Shown in pieces: positions 26,890 to 34,501 of a stretch of 64,000 nt of DNA (within the stretch, counting starts at the first letter, position 1; every line of letters begins with the position of its first letter). Below the pieces are notes generated by a model. That model was not told where the DNA came from. It made no database searches and worked only from the letters and a program-made list of their open reading frames with translations. Both the position numbers and the translations under genes were made by a program. The stretch is from CAAGNP01 sp045595965 (GTDB lineage: Bacteria; Bacteroidota; Bacteroidia; Bacteroidales; UBA932), in contig JAZOBN010000001.1 in NCBI GenBank assembly GCA_045595965.1, positions 1 through 64,000 on the forward strand, in the 5' to 3' direction.

Positions 26890-26938
26890 GTGTCACGACG
26901 CAGAGTTTTCTCTGGTGTTTTCTTGCGTCGTGGCAGGA
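26890..26938. repeat. Interspersed palindromic repeat, copy 2
   Basis: Same element as copy 1, 73 bases further on, with perfect 9-base arms CACGACGCA and TGCGTCGTG. The similarity to copy 1 reaches a few bases further left (GGGGA and GTGT are shared). It lies between copy 1 and the terminator of the tRNA gene. Confidence 0.7.
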
Positions 26939-26956
26939 GAAGTTGGTAGATGGGGT

Positions 26957-26989
26957 AAAAAAAAGAGTTCAGAAAATTTTCTGAACTCT
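26957..26989 (-). terminator. Rho-independent terminator of tRNA-Leu
   Basis: A perfect palindrome with 13-base arms, AGAGTTCAGAAAA (26964-26976) and TTTTCTGAACTCT (26977-26989), followed on the minus strand by eight T residues (26957-26964 read in reverse). It begins 11 bases after the 3' end of the tRNA gene. Confidence 0.85.
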
Positions 26990-26999
26990 CTTCTTGAAG

Positions 27000-27081
27000 T
27001 GCGGGCGAAGGGACTCGAACCCCCACGCCTCTCGGCACCAGATCCTAAGTCTGGATTGTCTACCAATTTCAACACGCCCGC
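27000..27081 (-). tRNA. tRNA-Leu (anticodon UAG)
   Basis: Acceptor arms GCGGGCG and CGCCCGC pair fully. The anticodon stem CCAGA/TCTGG encloses loop CTTAGGA, giving anticodon TAG (UAG), which reads CUA/CUG leucine codons. The T arm has GGTTCGAGTCC, and a long variable arm (TGCCGAGAGGCG) is as expected for a class II tRNA. The discriminator base is A; CCA is not encoded. A consensus promoter lies upstream (27118-27148) and a strong terminator follows. Confidence 0.95.
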
Positions 27082-27117
27082 GTTACCAAATGAACTGTTG
27101 TTCCCGTTTTGGGACTG

Positions 27118-27148
27118 CAAATGTAGTCACTTTTTTTGAAAGTGCAAA
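27118..27148 (-). promoter_or_regulatory. Full Bacteroidota promoter of tRNA-Leu
   Basis: On the minus strand, TTTG (27145-27148), exactly 19 bases of spacer, then TACATTTG (27118-27125): a perfect match to TTTG-N19-TAnnTTTG. Transcription would start about 30 bases before the tRNA. The spacer contains the small inverted repeat CACTTT/AAAGTG. Confidence 0.8.
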
Positions 27149-27173
27149 TTTTAATTTATAAAAATTGACTAAA

Positions 27174-28022
27174 TCAGATTTTTACAAATTTTGCAGCAAC
27201 CCAGTTGTCTTTTACAAGGTGGTACTCATATTTTAGTGAACATCTTTCTGCCTCCTCTTTGAGCATATCCAGATCCTGCGTATAGAATCCGCTGATGATT
27301 AACATACCACCGCTGATAAGCCCCCTTGAATATGTCCCCATATCCTGAAGAAGGATGTTGCGATTGATGTTTGCCAGGATAATCTCATACTTGCCGGCCT
27401 GGATGAGAGAGGCATCTCCGCATCGTGAGTCCACTTTTTCATGGACTCTGTTTTTCCAGGCATTTTCTCTGACTGAAAATACAGCGGTCGGATCGATGTC
27501 GATAGCGTGGACAGGGGAACTGGCCTTCATTTTTGCTGCAAGGATGGAGAGTATCCCTGTGCCGCACCCCATGTCAAGAACAGATTTCTCCTTGATTACT
27601 TTCTCCTCTTTCTGCATTGCCTCCATCATCAGTGATGTTGTCTGATGGTGGCCTGTTCCGAATGCCATCTTGGGTGTGATGGTGATGGTATATTTTGTTC
27701 GTGGAAGCCCTTTGTGAAAGTCGGCTTTTACGGTGCATCTTCCTATCACTATCGGCTCGAAAGATGATTCCCAAACAGCATTCCAGTTCTGCTCTTTGAT
27801 GTAGTTGGTAGAGTAGGTGAGTTCGAAGAGGTCTCTGTCGATACCACTGAGCAGGAGTTTGAGGTTGCGCTCCGAGTATTGCTCTACAGGGATGTACGCT
27901 TTCAGGTACGGATCTTCATTGACGTAACTTTCGAAGCCGAGATCGGCAATTTCTGCAACAACTATCTCTGCAAAGTCGTCGCTGTAGGGGGTAATCTCTA
28001 TTTGAACCTCTATGTAATCCAT
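27174..28022 (-). CDS. prmA: Ribosomal protein L11 methyltransferase PrmA
   Basis: 282 residues, the usual size. PrmA trimethylates ribosomal protein L11 using S-adenosylmethionine in the cytoplasm. The N-terminal L11-binding domain (1-75) is followed by the linker ending NWNAVWESSFEPIVIG. FGTGHHQTTSLM (121-132) is the PrmA signature; DMGCGTGILS (150-159) is SAM motif I; and LANINRNIL is the NPP-like substrate motif (ANI here, as in PrmA). It is preceded by tpiA on the same strand, with two palindromes in the 105-base gap, and followed by the tRNA-Leu promoter. Confidence 0.92.
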   Translation of the reverse strand: MDYIEVQIEITPYSDDFAEIVVAEIADLGFESYVNEDPYLKAYIPVEQYSERNLKLLLSGIDRDLFELTYSTNYIKEQNWNAVWESSFEPIVIGRCTVKADFHKGLPRTKYTITITPKMAFGTGHHQTTSLMMEAMQKEEKVIKEKSVLDMGCGTGILSILAAKMKASSPVHAIDIDPTAVFSVRENAWKNRVHEKVDSRCGDASLIQAGKYEIILANINRNILLQDMGTYSRGLISGGMLIISGFYTQDLDMLKEEAERCSLKYEYHLVKDNWVAAKFVKI

Positions 28023-28037
28023 GTTGCTTAATGGAAA

Positions 28038-28067
28038 TGGGCTGGAAAAGTGGCCATTTCCAGCCCA
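28038..28067. repeat. Perfect palindrome in the tpiA-prmA gap
   Basis: Arms TGGGCTGGAAA (28038-28048) and TTTCCAGCCCA (28057-28067) over an 8-base loop. It starts 16 bases before the prmA start codon as read on the minus strand and is followed by a closely related second palindrome. Confidence 0.65.
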
Positions 28068-28089
28068 AAGTGTGTTAATCTGGTGTTTT

Positions 28090-28117
28090 GGGCTGGAAAA
28101 CGGATGATTTCGAGCCC
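28090..28117. repeat. Second, related palindrome in the tpiA-prmA gap
   Basis: Arms GGGCTGGAAA (28090-28099) and TTTCGAGCCC (28108-28117), one G/G mismatch, 8-base loop. The left arm equals that of the 28038 palindrome, so the two look like tandem copies of one short element. It lies 11 bases after the tpiA stop codon on the minus strand, so it could also end or stabilise the tpiA message. Confidence 0.6.
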
Positions 28118-28127
28118 GTTTTGTCTG

Positions 28128-28883
28128 CTAGTAAGATGTTGCGATACCGATGAAATCTTCTGCTTTAAGGGCAGCACCGCCGATAAGTCCTCCGTCGATG
28201 TCCTGCTGAGCAAAGAGTTCAGGGGCATTTGATGGTTTGCAGCTTCCACCGTAAAGGATGGTGATCTCTTCTGCAAGTGCAGCACCGAATTTGTCAGCAA
28301 GAGCTTTGCGGATAAATGCGTGGATTTCCTGAGCTTGTTCAGATGTTGCAGTAAGACCTGTGCCGATAGCCCATACCGGTTCGTAAGCGATGACAACCTG
28401 TGACATCTCCTCTGCTGTAAGGGTGAAAAGTACCTCTTCGATCTGTTTTCCTACAACTTCAAAGTGTTTGCCTGCTACTCTTTCATCTTTTACCTCACCT
28501 ACACAGAAGATAGGTTTCAGACCAGCTGCAAGGGCAAGTTTGACTTTGGTTACCAATGTCTCTGAGGTCTCTCCATAGTACTCTCTTCTTTCAGAGTGAC
28601 CAAGAATTACGTAAGAGCAACCAACAGCTTTAAGCATGGCAACAGAAACTTCACCGGTGTAAGCACCTTTTTCGTGATCAGCACAGTTTTGGGCTGCAAG
28701 TGCGACGTTTGAACCCTGAAGTTTTGCTGCAACTTCGGTAAGATGGGTGAATGGTGGAGCAACGATCAGCTGTACATCAGAAGGTACATTAGAAAGTTGT
28801 GATAAAATGCCGTCAACGAGCGCTTTACCTTCGCTGACAACTGTGTTCATTTTCCAGTTTCCTGCTACAATTTTAGTTCTCAT
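28128..28883 (-). CDS. tpiA: Triose-phosphate isomerase
   Basis: 251 residues, the usual length. Interconverts dihydroxyacetone phosphate and glyceraldehyde 3-phosphate in glycolysis. Active-site parts are all present: NWKMN with Asn9 and Lys11, His96 in ILGHSERR, Glu168 in AYEPVWAIGTG (flexible loop after it), and the phosphate-gripping LYGGSCKP and GGLIGGAAL segments. A -7 box TAATTTTG on the minus strand (28920-28927) lies 37 bases before the start. The promoter is divergent from that of the trigger-factor gene. Confidence 0.95.
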   Translation of the reverse strand: MRTKIVAGNWKMNTVVSEGKALVDGILSQLSNVPSDVQLIVAPPFTHLTEVAAKLQGSNVALAAQNCADHEKGAYTGEVSVAMLKAVGCSYVILGHSERREYYGETSETLVTKVKLALAAGLKPIFCVGEVKDERVAGKHFEVVGKQIEEVLFTLTAEEMSQVVIAYEPVWAIGTGLTATSEQAQEIHAFIRKALADKFGAALAEEITILYGGSCKPSNAPELFAQQDIDGGLIGGAALKAEDFIGIATSY

Positions 28884-28919
28884 ATCTTTTTATTGTTTTA
28901 ACTTCGTTAATTAGGGGTG

Positions 28920-28927
28920 CAAAATTA
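28920..28927 (-). promoter_or_regulatory. -7 box of tpiA
   Basis: Minus-strand TAATTTTG matches TAnnTTTG; the start codon of tpiA is at 28883. No TTTG is found at the -33 position. Confidence 0.55.
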
Positions 28928-28948
28928 GAAAAATTCAACTAAAATGTA

Positions 28949-28956
28949 TACTTTTG
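28949..28956 (+). promoter_or_regulatory. -7 box of the tig-clpP-clpX operon
   Basis: TACTTTTG matches TAnnTTTG, 41 bases before the trigger-factor start. Together with the preceding bases it forms TAAAATGTATACTTTTG, which differs by one base from the sequence at the fimbrial promoter (193-209). Confidence 0.6.
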
Positions 28957-28997
28957 CGGGCTAATTAGGTAAAAAAGTAAATATTATATAATCGATT

Positions 28998-30320
28998 ATG
29001 AACGTTACAGAACTAAAAAAGGACGACTTGATGATTCAAGTCCAAATGGACTTCGTTAAAGAAGACTATGCTGAAAAAAAGAAAAGACTTTTGAACAAAT
29101 TCCGCAGGGAAGCGGATATCAAAGGCTTTAGAAAAGGTATGGCTCCAATGTCTCTTGTGGAGAAATTCCACGGACACTCTGCCCTTTTGGATGCAATCAA
29201 CGAACTTATCGCAGAAACCCTTGACAACTACATCAAGGAAAATGATCTTGCTATCCTTGGTGAACCTCTTCCAAATGAGGAAGTTGAGTCAAAGAATGAC
29301 TGGATGTCAGGTGAAAATTTCACATTCGTGTTCGATATGGCTCTTGCTCCCAAATATGAGTTGAACCTCTCTGCTGAAGATGTTATCCCTCACTATACCA
29401 TTACCTCTACCGCTAAAGCAAAAGAGGAGTACAAATCAAATATCCTTAAACAGTACGGTAAACTTGAAAACTGTGAAACAGTTAAAGAAGAGGACTTTAT
29501 TGTAGCTGACTTCGAACAGGGCGAGACAAAAGTTGAAAAGACCTATGTGGCTATGAGAAGCATCAAGGATGAGGCTTCCAAAGCTTTGTTCCTTGGCAAG
29601 AAGGCGGGTGACTCATTCGAACTTAATGTAAACGAAGTGTTCGTAAATGAGGCAGACCGTGCTGCAATGCTTAAAGTGAAGAAAGAGGAACTTGCTGCTA
29701 TGGATCCTATGTGGAAACTTACTATTGTAGAGGTTAAGAACTATGTGGACGCTGTTCCTGGTGAAGAACTTTATACAATGCTTTTCGGTAAGGATGTTGT
29801 GAAGACAGAAGAGGAATTCGAGGCAAAACTTCAGGAGAGAATGGCTGCTGAATATGCAGAAGAGACTGAATACCGTTTTATCCTCGATGCACGCGAGTAT
29901 ATCATCAACAAAGCAAATATCGCACTTCCTGAAGATTTCATGAAGAGATGGTTGTTCACTGCAAATCAAGGCAAGTTCACAATGGAACAGATCGAACAGG
30001 AATTCCCTGCATTTGCTAAAGATTTCCGTTGGCAGACCATTACCCAGCGTATTGTGAAAGAGCAGAAACTCGAGATTAAGAAAGAGGATCTTCTGGAACA
30101 AGCTAAGAAACTTGCAAAATACCAGTTCGCTTCATACGGTATTCCAAATATCCCAGAAGAGTATCTTGTAAAACACGCTGAAAGCCTTATCGCTAACGAA
30201 AACGAAGGTCGCAGAATCTTTGAAAAAGTGGAAGAGAGCAAAGTTCTTGACTATGTTCGCAGCGTAGTTACCATCGAGAAGAAAAAAATCTCTTTGGACA
30301 AATTCCAGAAATTGCAGTAA
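28998..30320 (+). CDS. tig: Trigger factor, ribosome-associated chaperone
   Basis: 440 residues. Binds ribosomal protein L23 at the exit tunnel and shields nascent chains. The N-terminal ribosome-binding region has FRREADIKGFRKGMAP, close to the GFRxGxxP signature. The middle (about 150-245) corresponds to the FKBP-like domain but is divergent, as usual in Bacteroidota, so prolyl isomerase activity is doubtful. The C-terminal part is the long helical chaperone cradle. It is followed by clpP after 38 bases and clpX, the classic tig-clpP-clpX order of protein quality control. Confidence 0.92.
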   Translation: MNVTELKKDDLMIQVQMDFVKEDYAEKKKRLLNKFRREADIKGFRKGMAPMSLVEKFHGHSALLDAINELIAETLDNYIKENDLAILGEPLPNEEVESKNDWMSGENFTFVFDMALAPKYELNLSAEDVIPHYTITSTAKAKEEYKSNILKQYGKLENCETVKEEDFIVADFEQGETKVEKTYVAMRSIKDEASKALFLGKKAGDSFELNVNEVFVNEADRAAMLKVKKEELAAMDPMWKLTIVEVKNYVDAVPGEELYTMLFGKDVVKTEEEFEAKLQERMAAEYAEETEYRFILDAREYIINKANIALPEDFMKRWLFTANQGKFTMEQIEQEFPAFAKDFRWQTITQRIVKEQKLEIKKEDLLEQAKKLAKYQFASYGIPNIPEEYLVKHAESLIANENEGRRIFEKVEESKVLDYVRSVVTIEKKKISLDKFQKLQ

Positions 30321-30358
30321 TCAGAAACAATATCCGATAATACACAGAACTTATAGTT

Positions 30359-31027
30359 ATGGCTACAGAATTTGAAAAATATGCTAAAGGTCACCTTGGC
30401 ATCAGCAGCACTTCTCTTGACAAATACTCAAAAGTGTATGCAGGTTATATCAATCCTACAATCATAGAGGAGAGGCAGTTGAATGTAGCCACTATGGATG
30501 TTTTCTCCAGGTTGATGATGGATCGCATCATCTTTCTGGGGGTCGGAATTGATACTGATGTGGCAAATATTGTCCAGGCCCAGCTTCTTTTCCTGGAGTC
30601 AACTGATCCTACCTCTGATATCCAACTCTATATCAACTCTCCTGGTGGGATGGTGTATGCCGGGCTTGGGATTTACGATACAATGCAGCTTGTAACACCA
30701 GATGTGGCAACTATCTGTACAGGTATGGCGGCATCGATGGCTGCAGTCCTTTTGACCGCAGGGGAGAAGGGGAAGAGAACTGCTCTTCCCCATTCCCGCG
30801 TTCTTATCCACCAGCCTATGGGTGGCGCAGAGGGACAGGCTTCGGATATTGAGATCGCAGCACGCGAAATTAAAAAACTGAAAGGGGAGTTGTACGATAT
30901 TATCTCAAAGCACTCCGGTAAGAGTATCAAGCAGATAGAGAAAGATGCTGACAGAGACTATTGGATGAGTGCGGAAGAGGCTGTCAAATATGGTATGATA
31001 GATTCTATTCTATCCCGTACAAAATAA
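30359..31027 (+). CDS. clpP: ATP-dependent Clp protease proteolytic subunit
   Basis: 222 residues. Serine protease that forms a double heptameric barrel and degrades proteins unfolded by ClpX. The triad is visible: Ser126 in TGMAASMAA, His151 in VLIHQPMGG and Asp200 in DRDYWMSAEEA. YINSPGG (91-97) and the handle helix after it are typical. The N-terminal propeptide is slightly long, as usual in this phylum. The clpX gene follows after 9 bases, so both are expected on one mRNA from the promoter before tig. Confidence 0.96.
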   Translation: MATEFEKYAKGHLGISSTSLDKYSKVYAGYINPTIIEERQLNVATMDVFSRLMMDRIIFLGVGIDTDVANIVQAQLLFLESTDPTSDIQLYINSPGGMVYAGLGIYDTMQLVTPDVATICTGMAASMAAVLLTAGEKGKRTALPHSRVLIHQPMGGAEGQASDIEIAAREIKKLKGELYDIISKHSGKSIKQIEKDADRDYWMSAEEAVKYGMIDSILSRTK

Positions 31028-31036
31028 TTTCCGGCT

Positions 31037-32284
31037 ATGGCAAAAAATAAGGTAGAAAAGTGCTCTTTCTGCGGCAGGAGCAGTGATGTTGTGGATATGA
31101 TGGTAGGGGCAGGAGATGCTTGCCTTTGCGTGGATTGCGCTATGGCAGTCTCCCAATATGTCCAGGAGATCTATGGAGATGAATTGGCTGCTATGTCAAA
31201 AAAATCCTCCAGAAAGGGTAAAGATTCGAAAGAGACACTATTGTTGACCCCTAAGGAGATTACAGCCTTTCTTGACCAGTATGTAATCGGTCAGGATGAT
31301 GCCAAGAAATTTTTGTCGGTTGCGGTTTACAACCATTATAAAAGGATAAATTCAGTCAAGAGTGATGATCTTGATCTTGAAAAGTCAAATATTCTCCTTG
31401 TAGGGGCTACCGGTACAGGTAAAACACTATTGGCCAGAACTATTGCCAAGATGTTGAATGTCCCGTTTGCTATAGTTGATGCTACAGTCCTTACTGAGGC
31501 GGGCTATGTTGGTGAAGATGTGGAGACAATCCTTACAAGACTCCTTCAGGCATCAGACTATGATGTGGAGAGAGCTCAGAGAGGTATTGTTTTCATAGAT
31601 GAGATAGATAAAATCGCCCGAAAAAGTGATAATCCGTCAATCACCAGGGATGTCTCAGGGGAGGGGGTTCAGCAGGCAATGCTGAAACTTCTCGAGGGGA
31701 GTATCGTGAATGTACCCCCACAGGGTGGAAGAAAGCATCCGGACCAGAAGATGATAGCTGTAGATACCAAAAATATCCTCTTCATCTGCGGCGGGGCATT
31801 TGAGGGGATTGAGAGAAAAATAGCACAAAGGCTCAATACTTCAGTTGTAGGTTATGGCGCACAGAAGAAGAATGAGGCTATAGATAAAGAGAATCTTCTT
31901 CAATATATTGCCCCTCAGGATCTCCGTTCTTATGGGCTTATCCCCGAAATTATCGGTCGTCTTCCTGTCCTCACATTCCTTAACCCTCTTGATAAGGAGG
32001 CCCTTCTGAAGATTCTGACAGAGCCCAAGAATGCCCTTATCAAACAGTATATCAAGATGTTTGAGATGGACGGAGTGGAACTTGTAGTGAAGAGCGATGT
32101 CCTTGACTATATTGTAGATACAGCGATCGAATACCGACTTGGTGCCCGTGGTCTGAGATCTATCTGCGAAGCGATCCTTCTCGACTCAATGTATGAAACA
32201 CCGGGAAGCGGGAAGAAGAAGCTTACCATCGACCTCAAATATGCAAAAGAAAAGGTTGCCAGATTCACCGGCAACCTCCTATAA
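31037..32284 (+). CDS. clpX: ClpX, AAA+ unfoldase of the Clp protease
   Basis: 415 residues. The N-terminal zinc-binding domain has Cys9, Cys12, Cys31 and Cys34. The AAA+ module has Walker A GATGTGKT (about 124-131), Walker B in VFIDEIDKIAR (about 183-193), pore-loop context EAGYVGEDVE and the sensor-2 region GARGLRS. It recognises tagged substrates and feeds them into ClpP. The last codons contain an inverted repeat (32253-32277) that may end transcription towards the convergent phosphoesterase gene, which begins 16 bases on. Confidence 0.96.
   Translation: MAKNKVEKCSFCGRSSDVVDMMVGAGDACLCVDCAMAVSQYVQEIYGDELAAMSKKSSRKGKDSKETLLLTPKEITAFLDQYVIGQDDAKKFLSVAVYNHYKRINSVKSDDLDLEKSNILLVGATGTGKTLLARTIAKMLNVPFAIVDATVLTEAGYVGEDVETILTRLLQASDYDVERAQRGIVFIDEIDKIARKSDNPSITRDVSGEGVQQAMLKLLEGSIVNVPPQGGRKHPDQKMIAVDTKNILFICGGAFEGIERKIAQRLNTSVVGYGAQKKNEAIDKENLLQYIAPQDLRSYGLIPEIIGRLPVLTFLNPLDKEALLKILTEPKNALIKQYIKMFEMDGVELVVKSDVLDYIVDTAIEYRLGARGLRSICEAILLDSMYETPGSGKKKLTIDLKYAKEKVARFTGNLL
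32253..32277 (+). other. Inverted repeat inside the 3' end of clpX
   Basis: Arms AGGTTGCC (32253-32260) and GGCAACCT (32270-32277), perfect, 9-base loop, within the last ten codons of clpX. No T run follows. The 16-base gap to the convergent gene leaves no room for a terminator outside the coding sequence, so this may serve as one. Confidence 0.4.
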
Positions 32285-32300
32285 TCTGAATCACTCAAAG

Positions 32301-33590
32301 TTATTTTCTGGGATATACAATGTTGGTGTCAACCACATTTCCTGCCCGGTCAAGAAGGACGATTGTCATCTTCTCCGGGGTTACTTTCATATGTAAGGCA
32401 CCGACAGTATTTCCCCCTTCGCTCCAGCGGAATTTGATCTTGTCGCTGTTCTCTTTGAGTGGAATATCCTGGTCATAAGCAACTCCACGTTCATTGTCAG
32501 ATGATGGTGTCTGGATGTAGACTGTACCTTTGGACCCATCTTCCACCACTTTGCCCTCGTAAAGTGGGTGTGTACTTACATATATGTGGTTGTTGCCGGC
32601 AAGGGCAAGGGAGATGCCGAGTTCGTCAAACAGCTCACTCCAGCGACCGTATTGTGAATCTTTTCCATCTTTGCCGAAGAACCATTGGTAGTGTTCACAT
32701 ACGACTGTATATGGGGAGGGGTTCTCCTTTACAACCCCTTTTACCCACTTCTGGGCAGCGGCAAGTCCGGCACTGTCCCTCATGTTCTCATTGTTCAGCA
32801 TGATGAAAAGTACATCCCCATATTTGAAGTGGTAGCATACACCCATTTCCCCTTCGTATCCGTTGCGTGGATATGCCGCAGCATCCCTGAAGAACTCATT
32901 GGAGGTGCGGATATACCCTCTGGTCATATTGTCGTGGTTGCCATTGACCCCTGCCCACATATATTTGAGAAACGGTTTCTCTTTGTAGAGGTCTTTCCAG
33001 AAGGTGTAGCTGCCACCCCATGCAGTGATATCTCCAAGATGGAGAATCCAGTCAAACGGATGGTACTCCTCCACTGTGGATATCATATCCATTGCAGCCT
33101 TTGTCCTGTTGTAGAGAGGTGAGTAGACATGAAAGTCCGAAATGATACACGCCTCCCATCTTTTTGCCCCGGATGTGTGGAAGTAGTGGACAGATGAGGT
33201 GTCTTCTGTGATAATTCTGTATTTGTAACGGGTATCAGCCTCAAGACCATCAATATGTCCATTATATTTGTTGATTACAACATCTTCCCAGAAGTCTTCA
33301 CCTTTGTACGTTTTTGAGTATATGCTGTCGAATGTGGTACACAGAACGCCGTCAAATCTTCTGGTTACAGACTTTTTCCAGTTCCTGTCACCAACTTCGG
33401 TTACTTCAAGCACTGCAGAGACAATGGAAGTATCTGTTGCCCAACTGAAATTCATCTCAGTTCCGGTGGTCTGGGCAGGGGAGGTGGTTATTGTGAATGC
33501 ACTTTTGTCCTGATGAGTTGGTTCTATCTCCTGGCAGCATCCGCAAAGTGCGGCTGTGGCTGTGAATGCCCAAATCAGTTTTCTGATCAT
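32301..33590 (-). CDS. Metallophosphoesterase lipoprotein with N-terminal Fn3-like domain
   Basis: 429 residues. Lipobox LCGC (Cys18). Residues about 30-140 look like the fibronectin-III-like domain that precedes the catalytic part of purple acid phosphatases. The calcineurin-like catalytic core follows: SDFH (Asp152, His154), GDIT (Asp187), GNHD (Asn218, His219, Asp220), CEHYQ and GNNHIYVST. These give the ligands for a two-metal centre. The final histidine pair is less standard (NNHIY rather than GHxH). It is the last gene of a long minus-strand run, 11 bases after the NAGPA gene. Likely a phosphatase or phosphodiesterase on the outer face of a membrane; the substrate is unknown. Confidence 0.8.
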   Translation of the reverse strand: MIRKLIWAFTATAALCGCCQEIEPTHQDKSAFTITTSPAQTTGTEMNFSWATDTSIVSAVLEVTEVGDRNWKKSVTRRFDGVLCTTFDSIYSKTYKGEDFWEDVVINKYNGHIDGLEADTRYKYRIITEDTSSVHYFHTSGAKRWEACIISDFHVYSPLYNRTKAAMDMISTVEEYHPFDWILHLGDITAWGGSYTFWKDLYKEKPFLKYMWAGVNGNHDNMTRGYIRTSNEFFRDAAAYPRNGYEGEMGVCYHFKYGDVLFIMLNNENMRDSAGLAAAQKWVKGVVKENPSPYTVVCEHYQWFFGKDGKDSQYGRWSELFDELGISLALAGNNHIYVSTHPLYEGKVVEDGSKGTVYIQTPSSDNERGVAYDQDIPLKENSDKIKFRWSEGGNTVGALHMKVTPEKMTIVLLDRAGNVVDTNIVYPRK

Positions 33591-33601
33591 ACCAATCTCT
33601 T

Positions 33602-34480
33602 TTATTTAATGAAAAGGAGCGAATTGACTACATATCTTTCACCCTCGTTGTCGAATTTCTTGTTGTCAGATGGGTGGTTAACAATACCTTTTCCCTCCAC
33701 ATAGAGAGTTGTCGATCCACCTCCGTCGAGGTTAAGTGCATTTTCTGCACCAATGTAATTCATGATTCGGGTAAATTCAGGGAGGCTCATCCCATCAGCA
33801 AGACCTGGGGCACGTCCATCAACAGTGATAAGGAAAATCTTCTTATCATTGGTCGCTACAGCACTTCTTGGGTGGCGTTTGGCATTGAATGATCCTTCGT
33901 TGAGGTAAGCATTTTCGCCATTATACACCAATAGCGGTCCACTACCCATTACGTGTGGCTCTTCAATACCAAGTGCCCACTCTTTATCAAGAACCATCCC
34001 TATAGAATCGACAGGGGCGGCAACAAGATAAATTTCGCCGTTCTCATCGATTGCAACAGCACCGTTGTCACGCTGTCCCATATTTTCGTTCATTTCATAA
34101 CACAATTCTCCATATTTTCTGAAGAAACTTACACTGTTGTAAGGGAGACTCATATTGTAGAATGTGCCGTTCATTGCGAATAGGGCACCGCTGTCGGCAG
34201 CAAATTTGCTGGTACGGGTAATCTTCCCAGGATCGTTGGCAAATGCCCAGCGCCCTTTTTGTGCAGCGGTCACATCTATTTCTATAATGCTGATGTATTG
34301 TGCAGATTCAAAAATCGCCTCTTCACCCTGGAAGTGATATTGTTTGAGGGTAATCCCTTTCTCTATTTCTGTCACCTCCCATTTGGCTTTTTTGAATGTC
34401 AGGTAGTTTGCGTCATCACATTTGGGTTGACAGGATAGAGTGATGACAATAGCGATAATTGATAAAAGGAGCTTTTTCAT
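33602..34480 (-). CDS. Phosphodiester glycosidase family (NAGPA domain) lipoprotein
   Basis: 292 residues. Lipobox ITLSC (Cys17). The domain is that of NAGPA/DUF2233 proteins, which remove GlcNAc from phosphodiester-linked sugars in animals and act on envelope polymers in bacteria: FAMNGTFYN, RDNGAVAIDENG, MGSGPLLVYNG, HPRSAVA, FLITVDGRAPGLADGMSLPE and NLDGGGSTTLYV. It starts 21 bases after the DUF486 gene and stands directly before the phosphoesterase lipoprotein. The pair could process a phosphorylated envelope glycan; that is inference from neighbours and family. Confidence 0.8.
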   Translation of the reverse strand: MKKLLLSIIAIVITLSCQPKCDDANYLTFKKAKWEVTEIEKGITLKQYHFQGEEAIFESAQYISIIEIDVTAAQKGRWAFANDPGKITRTSKFAADSGALFAMNGTFYNMSLPYNSVSFFRKYGELCYEMNENMGQRDNGAVAIDENGEIYLVAAPVDSIGMVLDKEWALGIEEPHVMGSGPLLVYNGENAYLNEGSFNAKRHPRSAVATNDKKIFLITVDGRAPGLADGMSLPEFTRIMNYIGAENALNLDGGGSTTLYVEGKGIVNHPSDNKKFDNEGERYVVNSLLFIK

Positions 34481-34501
34481 AATTTATATTCTATATGATT
34501 A

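Noticed and set aside
26817..26938. CRISPR array from the two direct repeats.
   Set aside because: Only two units, each itself palindromic with a third copy 25 kb away, no regular spacers and no cas genes.
26480..27139. A 219-codon open frame on the + strand over the SDR start, repeats and tRNA gene.
   Set aside because: It runs antisense to a clear SDR gene and through a tRNA and a terminator; its translation has no domain features.
28028..28396. A 122-codon frame on the - strand over the 3' part of tpiA and the palindromes.
   Set aside because: It is an out-of-frame shadow of tpiA with low-complexity Ser-rich translation.
29613..30101. A 162-codon frame antisense to the trigger-factor gene.
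   Set aside because: Cys/Phe/Leu-rich translation typical of the reverse strand of a real gene.
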